Positions 47,401 to 61,700 of a stretch of 64,000 nt of DNA are shown here, piece by piece. Position 1 is the first letter of the stretch. Each line of letters begins with the position of its first letter. Under the pieces are notes generated by a model. That model made no database searches, was not told where the DNA came from, and saw nothing but the letters and a program-made list of their open reading frames with translations. Origin of the DNA: Rhea pennata (lineage: Eukaryota > Chordata > Aves > Rheiformes > Rheidae); contig NC_084663.1 of the NCBI RefSeq assembly GCF_028389875.1, positions 206,863,876 to 206,927,875 on the forward strand. Direction: 5' to 3'. A program made the translations under genes and the position numbers.

Positions 47401-50400
47401 GACAGTTGTAAAGCTATTATTTCATCCAAGAGATCTTCTAGGCATGAAATTCTGCTCTACTTTTTACACAGCATGTAGGCTGCATAATTGAAAGAACAGC
47501 TCTCCTCTCCCTGTACCTCAATACTAACTCAGCATTTAGAAACTCAGTTTGGCTTTTTAACTCCTTCCAATCCCTTTGTGACAGACAGAATTATAAGTTG
47601 ACAGAAAGAAAAAGATTTTTTAAATATGCCTATAAATATACATTGTACTCACACACAGCAAGCCCAAATAATTTGAGTTTAACACGGGAAGAGCAATGCC
47701 TTAAGAAGCTGATGTCATGATGCAGGACAGCTTCATGGGACTTCACTGACTATTATTTCAGCACATATAATGGCAAATTAAGCCCTTTTATAACAAAACT
47801 CAGTATAATTTAAGAGGGATATTGTCCTCATTATTTCAATTTAGGTCAAAGTGCTGGCCCCAGCATCCAAAATTCAGTTTCTAAGCAGCATGCCTGCATG
47901 TCAGACTCTTCATGGAATTTGAAGTGAGCACCATAATGGTGGGAAATCTTTTTGGGAAACGCTCCCGAGTGCTTATTTTTCTAGGAGAGCCCTGCCGTAA
48001 TACATAACTATTTCTCTGCACAGCCATAGCAAAACATAGGTGACTGCAGTGGCCCAAAGCACCAAAGTGAATTCTCACCTCCACAAAATCTAAGCCCAAG
48101 GCCTTGGCACAAATTGTCTTGAGACTGTAATAAATGACAGTGCCCCCAAATATTATTACTCCACAGTAAAAGGAGCTGGAGCTGCACGTACAACACAAGG
48201 AATACTGCTTTGCATATATTAAAGCTGTAATTGTATATTTAAGCTAATAGAGTTTCTCAAGAGAGAGTTTTAAATCCAGACTGCTCCATTCATTAATCTG
48301 GACTCCTTCAGGAGACCTTCAGGACTCAGTGCACTTGGGCTGGAGTTCACAGAGGGTACTACTTGCAACAACAAAACAACACAAAAAATTAAATGGATCT
48401 CTCTCACCACTTAATTCTGTGTTTATTACATTTACTCACAATTTCATATTCTCTATCTTATGTTTGCCAGCTTTGGTAGCAAGAAATGATACAGAGTGAA
48501 ATATTAAAACTGACATCTAGGAAGTAAAGTGAATTTAAAAATAAAAGACACACCTTCTATAGAAGAATCTGTGTTGATGTATGCAACTGCTCGCTCCTGG
48601 AGGACTTTGGCATTTTCCTGGGGTTACAGAGGTACAATTGTTACTTTTAATTGTTCATATTTAGTCAAAAACATGTTAAGTACATTCCTTTTTTTAGAGC
48701 ATTACATTTAAGAATCCAGAATAAGTAGTGCTATGTATTTTACTAATTATATTATAGTTTGAGGATGGGCCAATGCAAAGATCTGGACACACGAACTGCA
48801 TTCTTGCTTTCTGGGACTTCTTATTTTGTTCTGGAAACCATCTATAAAATGCAGGTGCTTTCCACAGTAGCAAGATGGAAGAGGAGAATTACTGAACAGT
48901 ATTGCCATAAGGCAAACTTAAAGTTACATAAGCGTTTTAACTGTGCACTTCCTGTGCTTAGAAACTATAGCACATTATCAAGTTGAATGTCAACTGCTTT
49001 TTCAACTTGTGACACATGACTGTGAGGTGATCCAGAATTCCTCTGTGTTTTTAATTATTAATTATTTGTGTGAGCTCCCAGGATCGAATTCAGTTTTAAC
49101 ACCGGTAAACTGGATATTGCTTTCATTTCTACACACTTCCATTTCAAAAAGGGATGAACCAAAGCACTGACATTTCCTGTTAAACTGAATGTGACCAATT
49201 GCTTTAAGACAACGAAAGCATTGCTTTCATTCTAAATATATACACACATATGCCTTTTTTTTTTTTTGAAATTGACACTCTAATCAGTAAGTCCTGGCTT
49301 TGTGATAGATATTCTAATTAGTTTAGTAATTGATATTTGATTTGTTCAATTTATTAGCCAACTAATCATTTCTACATTTCTACAAATTGCATTGTAGTTG
49401 ATAACTCTATAACCCAATTGCTGTCTTTAAAACAAACAGTAGAAGAAACTGCAGAAGAATATAATGCCAGGGAGAAAACTTGTGTATACATACATGTGGC
49501 CTAACATATGTGCAAAATCATATTAGCAAAACAAAGAAATTCCTTCATTTACAAGCAATGAAGATTGTTTATGTAACAAAAGGATGTTGCCACAGCCACA
49601 GAGTCTGCTTGTTACACGGAAGAATGTGAATCTTATCGGTTAATTTTTCTCAAGATTTAGAAGATGACAGATCTGGCAGCTGCAGAAAACACGGATATAA
49701 GCTGTGAGGAATATCTCTAGAGAAACTAAACCTAATTTAGATGTCAAAGAGGACAAATGTATATGTATACTGCCAAAATAAAGCAAGAAAACAATAATAT
49801 AAGTACATTGAGGTTCAAATATGAATTGTGCTTATGGCTTTCTAATCTAGTACAACTGTCATTGCATGAAAAAATGGATTACTAGATATTAAATTATTAA
49901 ACCAAAAACATTACAGAATAGAGGTAATGATATGAGAACAAACCAAACATAAAAAAAAATCCTAATTTATTTATGACTTGCTTAATGGAAATTAGGAAGA
50001 CATTTTAAATCCAACACTTTACCTTAAAATCAGTTAGTAAGAAATGTTAAATTTTGCTTTTCTGATCTAACATCCCATAAATGAAAGATCACAGACCCTT
50101 TCATTTGCCAAAGAAAGAGGATTCATTTCCATGCAAAGGATTTGATGTGCTCATGGATCACAGATGCGTGATCTTCTCAAGTAGCAAGTGAGAGAATAAA
50201 TCAATTCAGATTATATACAGTGCTATCATTTTGTTGAATGAAGAGATAGGCTTCCACAGAGGACTGAGACCACTAAGGGACACCAGTGTTAAACTAAAGG
50301 AGAGTTTTAAATCTTAAAAAAGCTTGTGCACTCATGTTGTTGTGAGCAGTTAGATCAGCAATTTGTATAAATACGTAACGGGGACTCACAGTCCCTGAAG

Positions 50401-53400
50401 AGGAGTCTGTTGTGCTCCGATTTTACCTCGAGCCAACTGATTGCAGTCTAGGGACAGACATCACTGGGGGACTGTGCCTGCCAGCAACAGACTTCCAAGT
50501 TATACTTTCCTTATACTATTCTTACCTCAGCCCATTCTGTGGAACCCAACAATCCAAATTCTTCTGCATCCCAGCTAGCAAAAATAATAGTTCGCCTAGG
50601 TCTCCAACCTGCAAACACATAGCTAAATTTGAAAATTAGACTAAACTAAACTTAGGAAATCTAATGAAAGATCACAACAGTTAATTAAATCACTTTAAAA
50701 AATGACACTTAAGTGATACAGCAATAAAAAGAATTCCCTGTAAATTCCTTAATTGAAAGTATTACTGTAGCAGTATTTCCTGTTAACAGCAACATTTTCA
50801 TCCATACAATTAAAAGGATAATATTACAATTAAAAGGATAATATTACACTGATGTGAGACATGACAGAATAAATTCAACCAACTAAGATTCAATGTTAGT
50901 TAGGAATCTCTTCATCAAATTTGCATATTTCATAATGAGAAATACAACTTTCTGTAGAGGTGAAAAGTTAAAATAACACAACTGTTTATGGGAATATTCA
51001 ACACAGTCCCTCCAAGCTGCTGTTTTCCATAGCCATCCTTTAAACTCTTAAAGTAAGTTACCTTCCATCTTCATTTTTCCAAAACTCCGAACAATCTCTT
51101 GAAAAACAGCAGCCCCAGTAGATGGGTCAATACCACCAAATACCCAGGAATCTCTGTGACCTCCTAAAATAATATACCTGTCTGAAAAAAAACCACAGAA
51201 TATAAATCCTTAATTCAAAATGCAATCAGGTTACCTATATTTCCTTTGATTCCATCCCTACTTTTGTTAAAAGAAAAATAGGGTTTAATATCAGCATTAA
51301 GGATTTATTTTTAAGGTAAATTGCAATCATTCAATTACTTTACTGAAGTGTATAAATGAAGATAAGACATTTCATACATATTTTTCCAGTTAAAAATCTT
51401 TCTTCTACACAGCTTGCCACTCAGAATCAACAATAGGATGTTGAAGTCTCAAATTATCTCTAGATTTCTGTACTTTGCATCGTGTTAAGTTTTGCAAGGG
51501 CAAAATGTATGAATCACTTAAGGGGAATCCTATAGTAGAATGACAGGGGTTATAAAAAGCTCTGACAGCTGTCATTCTAACATTCCCATTCAAATATATT
51601 TTTAGGAATGTCAACACTGTGATGGGAGGGAAGGACAAGGTATTAAGGATTTCTCAGATTCCAGTGCTATCTGGTTATCTCAAAAACTTGCAGTTTCTTG
51701 CAACACGAGAACAATTTCGCCAAATATAAAATAAAGAAGAAATTAAAATCCTTAAGCATCTGATGCTCACCTGGTTCCATAGCTCCTCTGAGGATGCCAA
51801 TGACATTGTAAATTCGTGTTATTTGATTGTTTATTTGAACATGCATTCTGACTTTTCTGAAATGAAAAACAGTGTGAAGTAACTATCTCTGACTTGAGGG
51901 GACAATAAAAACTCAATGTAAGAGCCTGTAAGACAGTAAGTTTGTGTGCTTGCTCTGCTTTGTGTGTTCTGCACTCACCTAACCCCTGATCCATCAGTAT
52001 TCCTTTTTCATTTCAGATTAAACTATTCACATAAAGGTACTTTAAGAACTAATCTGTAAACTTTTAAACATTTAAATAATTTACTGAATTCATATTTATG
52101 GGAGTCAATACTTGCAAATTAGAGGAGGAAACTGATAGAAATAGACAGTAATTAAAAATACTTTTAAATTTAACCAAAATTGATAATTAGGAAGATACGT
52201 ATTTTTATAAAGAATACATTGTGGTTTTACAGCACAGTTAAGTGTAACAAGATAGTCGTTGGAGGTAGTTGGAGAGATGGTCACTATAATTATTCATCCA
52301 TGAATAAATTCAAGTATCTGTTTAGGACAGCAGATCAAAGTGACCATGCTTTGTCAAACTGGAAAAAAAAAAGTTATAAAAAGAAAGGAAATTCATGTGA
52401 AAATAATGGAGTATTCAAACTTTCTTTAGTTTGTAGAAAAAAAACAAAACATCAAAAATGATGCTTTTAGCTGTGTCTGGCACAATCTCAAGAGTTTTAT
52501 ATTTGAAGTTATCTTTTCAGCAGCAAATTTACATAGCTGTCAAAATCAAAACCTACTTCAGGACAGCTGTTGGATCTTTGCCCAGAAAATAACTGACATC
52601 AGTGCCTTGAGCTTGCAAATACCTGCACACTTTTCATGTGCAAATGACTCTTTACCTAGACTTGTAAGGCTGATTTTGATGTGGAGTTGCTCCAACAGAG
52701 AAATGTATGTAGGATCAGCCTATAATATTTACAAAACTGGTTCACTATCAAGTAAGAAGATGTCAGAAAGTGCATTCCAAAACATTTCCCATATGCATGT
52801 TCTGTTGATGGATTATATCATTTCTTTTCTTACTTAGTTTTATAGCTCTTCAAGACTTTCAAAACCCTGCCTTAATTATGCCAAATGTGCTCTTCTATTT
52901 GTTTTCATACTTTATTTATTTTCAGTTGCTGTTAAAACACAGCAAGAAAGAACAATGATAAATTAGGTCTTGATATAATTATATATTCAGACTGATGTTC
53001 ATGAGGTGAAGCAGTGATGATATATCATTATTACACACTGCCTGTTGTTGTATTGCTCATAGAATTATATCTCATCTCGACTGAAACTATTTTTATGTTA
53101 CACATTCCTATAAGATAGCAATCTTTATCTAACACAACTTGCCATTTATAAATGAGGAGGAACTACTGTGACACTCCCTGACAACCAGCCAAATTCCTGA
53201 CAGCTACAACAATTGCTACATGGTTCAGTCTGCTAGAGAGCCAGCCTGTTAGTGCTGGGGAGCTGGCCAGTTTTATTTCTCCATTAGAACTGAGAAAATG
53301 TAAACATCAAACACATTCTTGCTAATCCATTTGGTTGAAGTCCTGTTTCTCCCAAACAAATCAACAAGATGCTTTGTGTTCTTTGGCTGTGTTAGTGTTT

Positions 53401-55696
53401 GGAGCTTTCCCCCATGGGGCTTATGAGGTTTGGGGACTCCCAAATCATTTCACATTCTTCACAGCTCTAAGTTCACACAAGTCCTGGGAGGCTTCCAGTG
53501 GACAAGGGAAAAACACATACAGAAGAACTACTGAATAGTTAATGCTTCCCCCTTCCACTACAACAAGCTCGTTGTTCTATTGTTGCCTCAATCATCAGAA
53601 ACAGGAAGGACAGAACAAGTGAGAAAGAAGTTTTAGGTTCATTCAACAGTAATAGAAAATGTCCACTTCCTGCTGTCTAGGTATTTTTAAAAGCATCAGC
53701 AAAACACAGTATGAATCTCAAAGTAAGGACTGAGTTGAAAATAATAGAGCTTGATCTGAATGCCCTGAGTCTCTCCAACAACTTTGGAGGGTGCTGAGAA
53801 AACCCACAGTTTTGACCATTCCACTTATTTTCTATTCCTAATCATTATCATTATTTCCCACTTAGAATAACGTTAATTTCTCCAGAATATTTCTCTAGAT
53901 GTACTGTTTCACAGCTTTGTTCTTGCTGAGATTTTTATTTTCAATATTAGATAAATAGATGAGTATTCACACAGACCTTGTAGAAAAGTTGTGTGCAAAC
54001 CCAGGCCCTATATTATAAGACACATTGAGACTTCCCTTCCAGCTGCTGTCTGGAGCCGCAGGTCCTCCCATTGTACTGTTAAGTGAAAACCAAAACAAAT
54101 GTAATTCACCAACAGGCTAAAACCAGAAATTCCCTTAAGATTCACTGTACCTAAGACAAGGTGGGCATACAAAAATTTAAGACAGACATCATGCCAGTAA
54201 CTGATTGATTTGAAATCTCCACATAAGCTTAAATGAGATAATTATGCACAGTTAATTAAAAAGGAAAGGCCTGTAAACTAACATAAGTGCTCAACATTTT
54301 TAAATACATAATGATAGTGCGTTAAAGTAGAGAAAGTAATGAAATAGATTTTAAATTTTCTATCTTCTCACCACAATTCACTGCATACTATATTGTTCTT
54401 TATAAACAGAACACAGGCATACTTGTTTTTCTATAGAAGGCTTGCAGGCAGTAGCTATTTATTCATGTTTTCTGAAGCACACACTACTACAAAAGAGCAA
54501 TAAATACTAGTAACAGCATGGATTTTATCAGCTTAGTATAAAAGGATTTTGCTACACATTTGTGAATACTAAATTCTGTTAAAGAGGATTTATGTATACT
54601 AACCGTAATAACACTTCTGCATCATGATATCCAATGGGATGAACTGGGATCTTGGGAATCCCTATTCCTTCTTCAACTTTATACCGGAAAGTGTACTCTG
54701 AGAAAACAGAACAAAATGTCAAGTTTTAGTGCTCCTATCAACTTCCACCAAACTGATTTACTTCTGAATAGTGCAGCCACACAGGAGCCACAAACACGTA
54801 CCACCTCTTTACTTCTTAAATCACTTTGACACTGCTTCAATGAAATCAAAATGTTTTAATAAGACAGAGCCCAAACATAGTAGTGCGTCTGCAGAACTAG
54901 AAGCCTCCACTTCTGGCTCAAGTCGGATTTGCTGCCCATCCACATTACTTGAACATTCTCACAGCTGACTGTGAGATAACCCAGCTGATGTGTAAGGGGA
55001 AGACAGCCGTTGTGCAGGCTGCAGAAGATACCCACAGATGCATTTACCTATACCCTAGACAGGTATTGGCTCTCTGAATCTGGTGGGCCAGGCTGTCCTG
55101 TTTATCCTTATGGTGTTGTCTTTTATGCCCTCAACAGTGCTCACACAAGCCATTGAGCTTTGCAGAAGCAACCCTGTGTAGGGGTAGCTTCAGTAGACAG
55201 GACTGGCAGGCATCTTAGTCCAGGCTGAAGTAGGGCTCTTTAAAAGGGCAATACAAACATATCATGCCAAATCTCAAAAGATGACAGGTTTCTGTTAGTT
55301 TTAATACAGAAATTTTATCCCTATGAGGAGAATTTTAAACTGCTTTTCTGTTTGGAATTTAGGATCATCAAGGAAACATACTTCTAAGCAAAGGTATTAC
55401 TCCTCTTCGATGTTAGACTATAATCTATTTTAAACTGGTCCTCTTGAGAAACACAGAAATTCAAAAAGAACTATAAATTCTCAGCCATCTTTTACTGTGT
55501 TGCAGTCTGTAAACCAATCAATGTCCTGTTTTCCTACAAGTTATAAGGCTGCGCTCATACAAGGGAGATTTTACTAAAACTTGCTTTCTCTGAGTAACTC
55601 AAAGAAACCAGTTGAAAAAACATACAGACAGAACCTGATTTGCAGCAGGAAAATGAACTACTGCTAAAAATCATCTTAAGCACCTTTTATCCATGC

Positions 55697-55730
<34 letters not shown>

Positions 55731-58700
55731 TTTCTACTGATACAATAACTTTCAGGACCAGTTTAGAAAGTGCATGATGATCCAGGGCCCAGATCTCTCA
55801 CCTTTTGCAGGATAACCTGGTGTTAGAGGGTCTCCAGCTCCATTCAAGTTTAGTACATTCCCACGCTGGGCTCCTTCACCTGGAAGGTTCCAGCCATCTG
55901 GATAAGCATCTACTCCTGGGGCACAGTAGTCAGCAGGGTCTGAATAAAGTATGATCCCTTGAGCTCCCGCTAATATGGCGTTTTTAACCTGTGAAATGAT
56001 TTACTTTTAAGAAATCTTTTTTTAATACAGTCATAAATCTGAATGTTGCAGCATACCTCCAGTTTACACAGTTACTTCTACACAGTTTAGAAGTCATCTT
56101 TGTTAAAGAGTGAAAATGATCACAGACTCAGCAGAAGAACACACCACAGTGAAACACAGTATGCTCATTACTTGTGTCACACCTTTTGTCATAGCTCAAG
56201 GCTATAGGAAAAAGTACAAGGTACTGTAAACTGAGGCACAAGAACTGACCACTATCCCCATTATCATACTATTTCCAGTTTTGCTGGAGTCTGTATGAAG
56301 TCTTGTCTGAAGTCAGATAAGTAGTTATTTGAACTCTATGCCTCAGATTCCTTGTCAACTACTTATATCTTCAAAATACTGCAGCTCTGTGGAGAAGTAG
56401 TAACAAACCTGGCTATAAAATCTATTCACTTCCCTCAACTAATGTCCCACAAGGACTGCCTAAGGAGTTTGCAATCATCTGATTCTCAGGAGTTTAATAC
56501 ATTCATCTGATTTTATTGTTTGGAAGTTATTCTTAGAACACAGTCACTCTGGAGAGATTGCAGGCTTCCTTCTGCTCATGTGTTCCAACTTAGAGTCCTC
56601 ATTAACTCCTGCTGGCTCTACTGTGAGCAGCATCAGAAACAGCAACCTGCGGAGGGAAAAATAAAACTCAAGCCTTACTTTGTTTCCTCTGAAGATCTTC
56701 CCATATCTGGCAATGACAATCTTTCCTGTACAATTAATTCCCATTTCACGCTCCAGCTTAAAAAAATCTTCAGTGCGGCCATAGTTCACATATACCAGAT
56801 CTGCCTGCACAGTAAAAAAGAAAAGCAGTTTCATGGCAACTGGTCATTCAATTAACAAAATGCCTGTTTTCACAAATACACAATTTTATTTACTCTGTAT
56901 GATACAATTAGTTTTTGCATTTCTACAGACCAGACCCAGTTCCTGAAGAACAACAGCAAAATATTTCCATAATATTCTACAGGAAGTCTTGATTCAAATT
57001 ACTGACCTTTGTCAGACTTAAAAAGTTCTTTGGCCATGCCACAGAAAGAATAAACATAAAGAATAGTCCTATTCTTTACATATACAGTATACACAAACAC
57101 TCCCTGTGATATAATTTTATCCATCTATGCAATGTAATGTTGCCCCTAATTGAGTCCTCTAGAATAAATTTTGTAGTCTTTCAAGTCATATGTATAATTC
57201 AAAATGTCTTCCTAATTGATGTATATAGATTGATATCTCTTCTTTCCCTGTTACTGAGTAATGGGGAATAGCCTGAGATATATTGGAGCAATCTGTCCCA
57301 GTAAGTGTTTCTCGAAATATGACTTCAGCTAATAATACTATTCTATAATTTTACTTTTCTATAATTTTTTTCTTACCTCTGGCATTCCTTGTGCTGAAAA
57401 AGCATTATATGGTGGCAGAATACCAGTAACATTTTCATATCCTTGAGGAGGTGGTTCAAAAAATGATGTATTGAAAATCTATCAATCAAAAACAGAAGTC
57501 TTTAGTCAAACACTCCACCTCCTGGCACAAGTTTATACAGTAAGTTTACTGCAAATGACATCCCGGTTTACATAAATTGTTAGCGCACACACACACAAAA
57601 TTAAAGCATGCATAAATTTAAACAAAAAGTAGCTACAGACACATATCTTAATTTTTATAACAAAATGCATAAAGGAATACAGAGAGAGAGATCACTGATC
57701 ATCAGAGGCTCATGAATCAATCACTGAACCTAAGCAAAGAAGTAACTGACAAATGCCAAGGGCTGGTGACAGTAAAGAGACATCTAGTTCATTCGTATCA
57801 TCACGGGCTCTTTTTGTGGTTACTCCCACCTGTATCATCTCTTTACCTCTTTGGTAAACACTCTTTAGTAGATATTCTCCAGGTAAATGTGCTGCCTTTC
57901 ATCACTATCCACAACATTCAGGTAATTTCAAGGTTTACCTTTCTCTTTGTCACCCTGTGAGATCCAGCTGAGAGACTGTGCTACAACAGGAAGATTCTGT
58001 AAGAATTGCCTCAATCTGTTACCTCTAAACTTATGTTATCCCTGTGCCCATATTCCCCAGTTGCTACCCAGTTCCTCCTTATTTGCTACCCTGTTCCTCT
58101 GGCAGTTCTAACTTCCTTCCTCACTCAGGCTCCTTGTCAGATTTTACTTCTAGGTCTTTATTTTCCTGGGTATACAAAATGGAGAAGGGGATTATAGACT
58201 GACTGTTCAGTATTACTTCTAAGGCTAGACTTAGGAGACGCCAGAGAAACTTAGCAGGATCAAGTTCAAAACAAATGAAAAGAGGCAGTACCTCATGCAG
58301 TGGGTAGTACCTGTGTGGCACTCATCTCAGCAAAAATTGTACAGGTGTCCACGCAGAGACTGGACAAGTACTTGGAAGAGAGATCCAATGAGAGTTCTTG
58401 AAAAGACTAATTGCATCAGGCTCAGAGAACCCCTAAGCTGAAAACAGCTTGACACTGGAAGAATACATGCATCAGATATGTTTCTTTGTTCTTAAACTTC
58501 ACTGCGCATTCACTTATGGTTGTTGATGGAAATAGGATACTGATGTAGATATATCCTCAGTCTGAACCAGCATGGCCATTCTTACATGTTACTGGTTTTA
58601 GGTCCCTATCTGTCCACAATATCCTACCTAAATCTCAGTTTCCTTCTGTTGTCTGAGGCACTGAGATTTCAGTCACTCTGTTCTGTTCTGTTAAACAGCC

Positions 58701-61700
58701 TGGAAAACTATTTCTTAATATGAGTCCCCTTTGCACTGGATTTTTCATCATATTATACTATGCTGGGATGAGGGGGTGGGAAGGCAGAAGAAGTCACTGT
58801 TTCTTTAAAGAAATCTTACATAAATATAGTTTAATCATTAAAAATATCACCTCATTCCCTTGATCATCAATTATTGAGATGTAGTTTGGCTGGGTTTCAT
58901 TTGGGTAGGAAAGAAGGACATCATAATGAACTAGTTCTGCTGAATCCAATCCAAATTCCTTCCACTGGCCTTGAATTTGTTTGGCAAGAAAAAGATTCTG
59001 TTCTGTTCCTGCGAGGTGAGGAAACTTTGTGAAAGAACTAGAACAAAACAGAAAGTCAGTAGTAAGCAATAAGCTCAGAGAAACAGAATGGCCAAGTTGG
59101 ATCAGTGTATCTAAAGCTTATCTTTAAGCCACGTGCAGAGAAAGTAAGTTGTCATGGCTAATGTCTGAGCTGTATAACAAGACTGTTTATCCAGGTGAGT
59201 CAGGATAAGCATAAAGGGTAGTCAGAGCGGAGGAGTTTTCCTGAGGCCCTAAGGTAAGTCAGATCAGCTTTCTCTTTGCATAACAGAAGTAGCCACACCT
59301 ACATACAAGCAAAAACAATCAGTGTCAAACATTCAACAAAAGAATGTGAACAGTATACAAGGAGCAGAAAAGATATAGAAAAGCTACACATTGAGAAAGG
59401 AATTCTCCAAATAATTCGGATATCATGATGATGGATTTGAATACTGTTGGCATAAAATATATATATTAAGTTTAACTTGAAAATCATTATGTCAAATTAT
59501 CTGAATAGATTTGTTCCTATTTTTTCTTAATCAAAAGCCTGAATAATATAAATCTTATTACCAATTTACATCCAGAACAGATGCATTACATAATAGTGTT
59601 AAACAGTTAGAAACAACTTCCAGTACCTCTGAGCTACCTTACACTAATCTGTCCAGTTTGTTTGGCCCAGTGAAAAACTGACTAATGGTGAATGCTGATA
59701 AGTCAGCGGGGTATAATGCACCACCTTTCGGATTCCCAACAGGCCACTTGCTACTGGCTGCCAACTGGATGTCAAGTACCATTAGTTACCATTAGTAAAC
59801 AGTATCTAACACCATTGATTAGTACCAGTTGAACCTAGCAGTTCACATTTTCAACTCATCCAGCAGCTTGTTCTTCCAGTACACAGTTTATCAGCTTCCA
59901 AACAGGAATGCTGTGGGAGACAATGTTCAAGTCTTTGTTAAAGTCAAGGATGTTACAGCCACTGTAACGTGTCTACTTATCCACACAGCTAGTCATTTCC
60001 TTGTGTAAGGCAATCACTCTGTTCAGCGTGATCATGCAAATAAGTGATAGATGAATGCTGACTATTCCTGACTATCTTCTTATCCTTCATGTCTTTGGAA
60101 ATTTTCAGGGATTGAGGTGAAACCGATCAGCCCACAGTCTCCTTCTTAAAGATGAGCACATCAGCCTTTTTCAGGCATGAGAGACCTTCCTCAATCACCA
60201 CAGGTTCCCATAGATGATTGACAGCAGCCTTGCAATTATAAAACCCAGGCCTTTCAGGCAAATACCATCTAGCTCCTGGGTCTGAACACATCTAGACTCT
60301 GTAAATTGACTCTAACCTCCTGCTCCCTGCTGTCGACTGTCCTTCCCCTTCTTAAACTGTGCCGGTACACATAAAAGTCTGGAAGTAACCTTTGCCTGGG
60401 TAAAAACAGTATCATAGAATCATAGAATCAGTAAGGTTGGAAGGGACCTCTGGAGATCATCTAGTCCAACCTCCCTGCTCAGCAGGGTCACCTAAAGCAT
60501 GTTAGACAGGGCTGCATCCAGGCGGGCCTTGAAGAGCTCCAGAGAAGGAGACTCCACAATCTCTCTGGGCAACCTGGTCCAGTGCTCCGTCACTCTCACA
60601 GGGAAGAAATTCCTCCTCACGCTCAAGCGGAACTTCCCGTGCTTCAATTTCTGCCCATTGCCTCTTGTCCTGTCACACGGGATAACTGAAAAGAGTTTGT
60701 CCCTGTCCCCTTGACACCCTCCTTTCAGGTACTTGTACACATTGATAAGATCCCCCACTCAGGCTTCTCTAGCCAGGCTGAAGAGGCCCAGCTCGCGCAG
60801 CCGTTCCTCATAGGGCAGATGCTCCAGCCCTCTGATCATCTTCATAGCCCTACGCTGGACTCTCTCCAGTAGCTCCATGTCTCTCTTGTCCTGGGCAGCC
60901 CAGAACTGGACACAGGACTCGAGATGAGGCCTCCCCAGGGCTGAGGAGAGGGGCAGGATCACCTCCCTCCACCTGCTGGCAACACTCTTCCCAATGCACC
61001 CAAGGAGACCATTGGCCTTCTTGGGCACAGGGGCACATTGCTGGCTTATGGTCATCTTGTCATCCCCCAGCACTCTCAGGTCCTTCTCTGCAGAGCTGCC
61101 CTCCACAAGGTCAGCCCCCAGCTTGTACTGGTGCCTAGGGTTATTTTTCTCTAGGTGCAGCACTCTGCACTTGCCCTTGCTGAACCTCACGAGGTTCCTC
61201 TCCGCCCAGCTCTCCTGGGTTCTGTCCAGGTCTCTCTGAATGGCAGCACAGCCCTCTGGTGTGTCAGCTACTCCTCCCAGCTTGGGATCATCCGCAAACT
61301 TGCAGAGGAGGCACTCTGTCCCCTCATCCATGTCACTGATGAAAAAGTTGAACAGGATGGGACCCAGGACTGAGCCCCGGGGGACGCCACTAGCCACAGG
61401 CCTCCAACTAGATTCTACACCACTGATGACAACCCTCTGAGCTCTGCCTTTCAGACAGTTCTCAATCCACTTCACTGTCCACTCGTCTAACCCACACTTC
61501 CTGAGCTTATCCAGGAGGATGTGATGGGAGACAGCATCAAAAGCCTTGCTGAAGTCATGGTACACAATGTCCACTGCTCTCCCCTCATCTACCCAGCCAG
61601 TCATTCCACCTGGGAAGGCTGTCAGATTGGTTAAGCAGGATTTCCCCTTGGTGAATCCCTGCTGGCTACTCCTGATCACCTTCTTTTCCTCCATATGTCT

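Larger units (their letters stand above)
39905..48553 (-). other. NAALAD2: NAALAD2 introns 12-15
   Basis: Introns around exons 13-15. Intron 13 (42205-46159) holds the 16-bp hairpin and the AAT/AT microsatellite. No nested gene recognised. Confidence 0.8.
48618..58850 (-). other. NAALAD2: NAALAD2 introns 3-11
   Basis: AT-rich introns between exons 3 and 12, with an A27 tract (intron 6) and a 20-bp tandem duplication (intron 10). Nothing else recognised. Confidence 0.8.
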
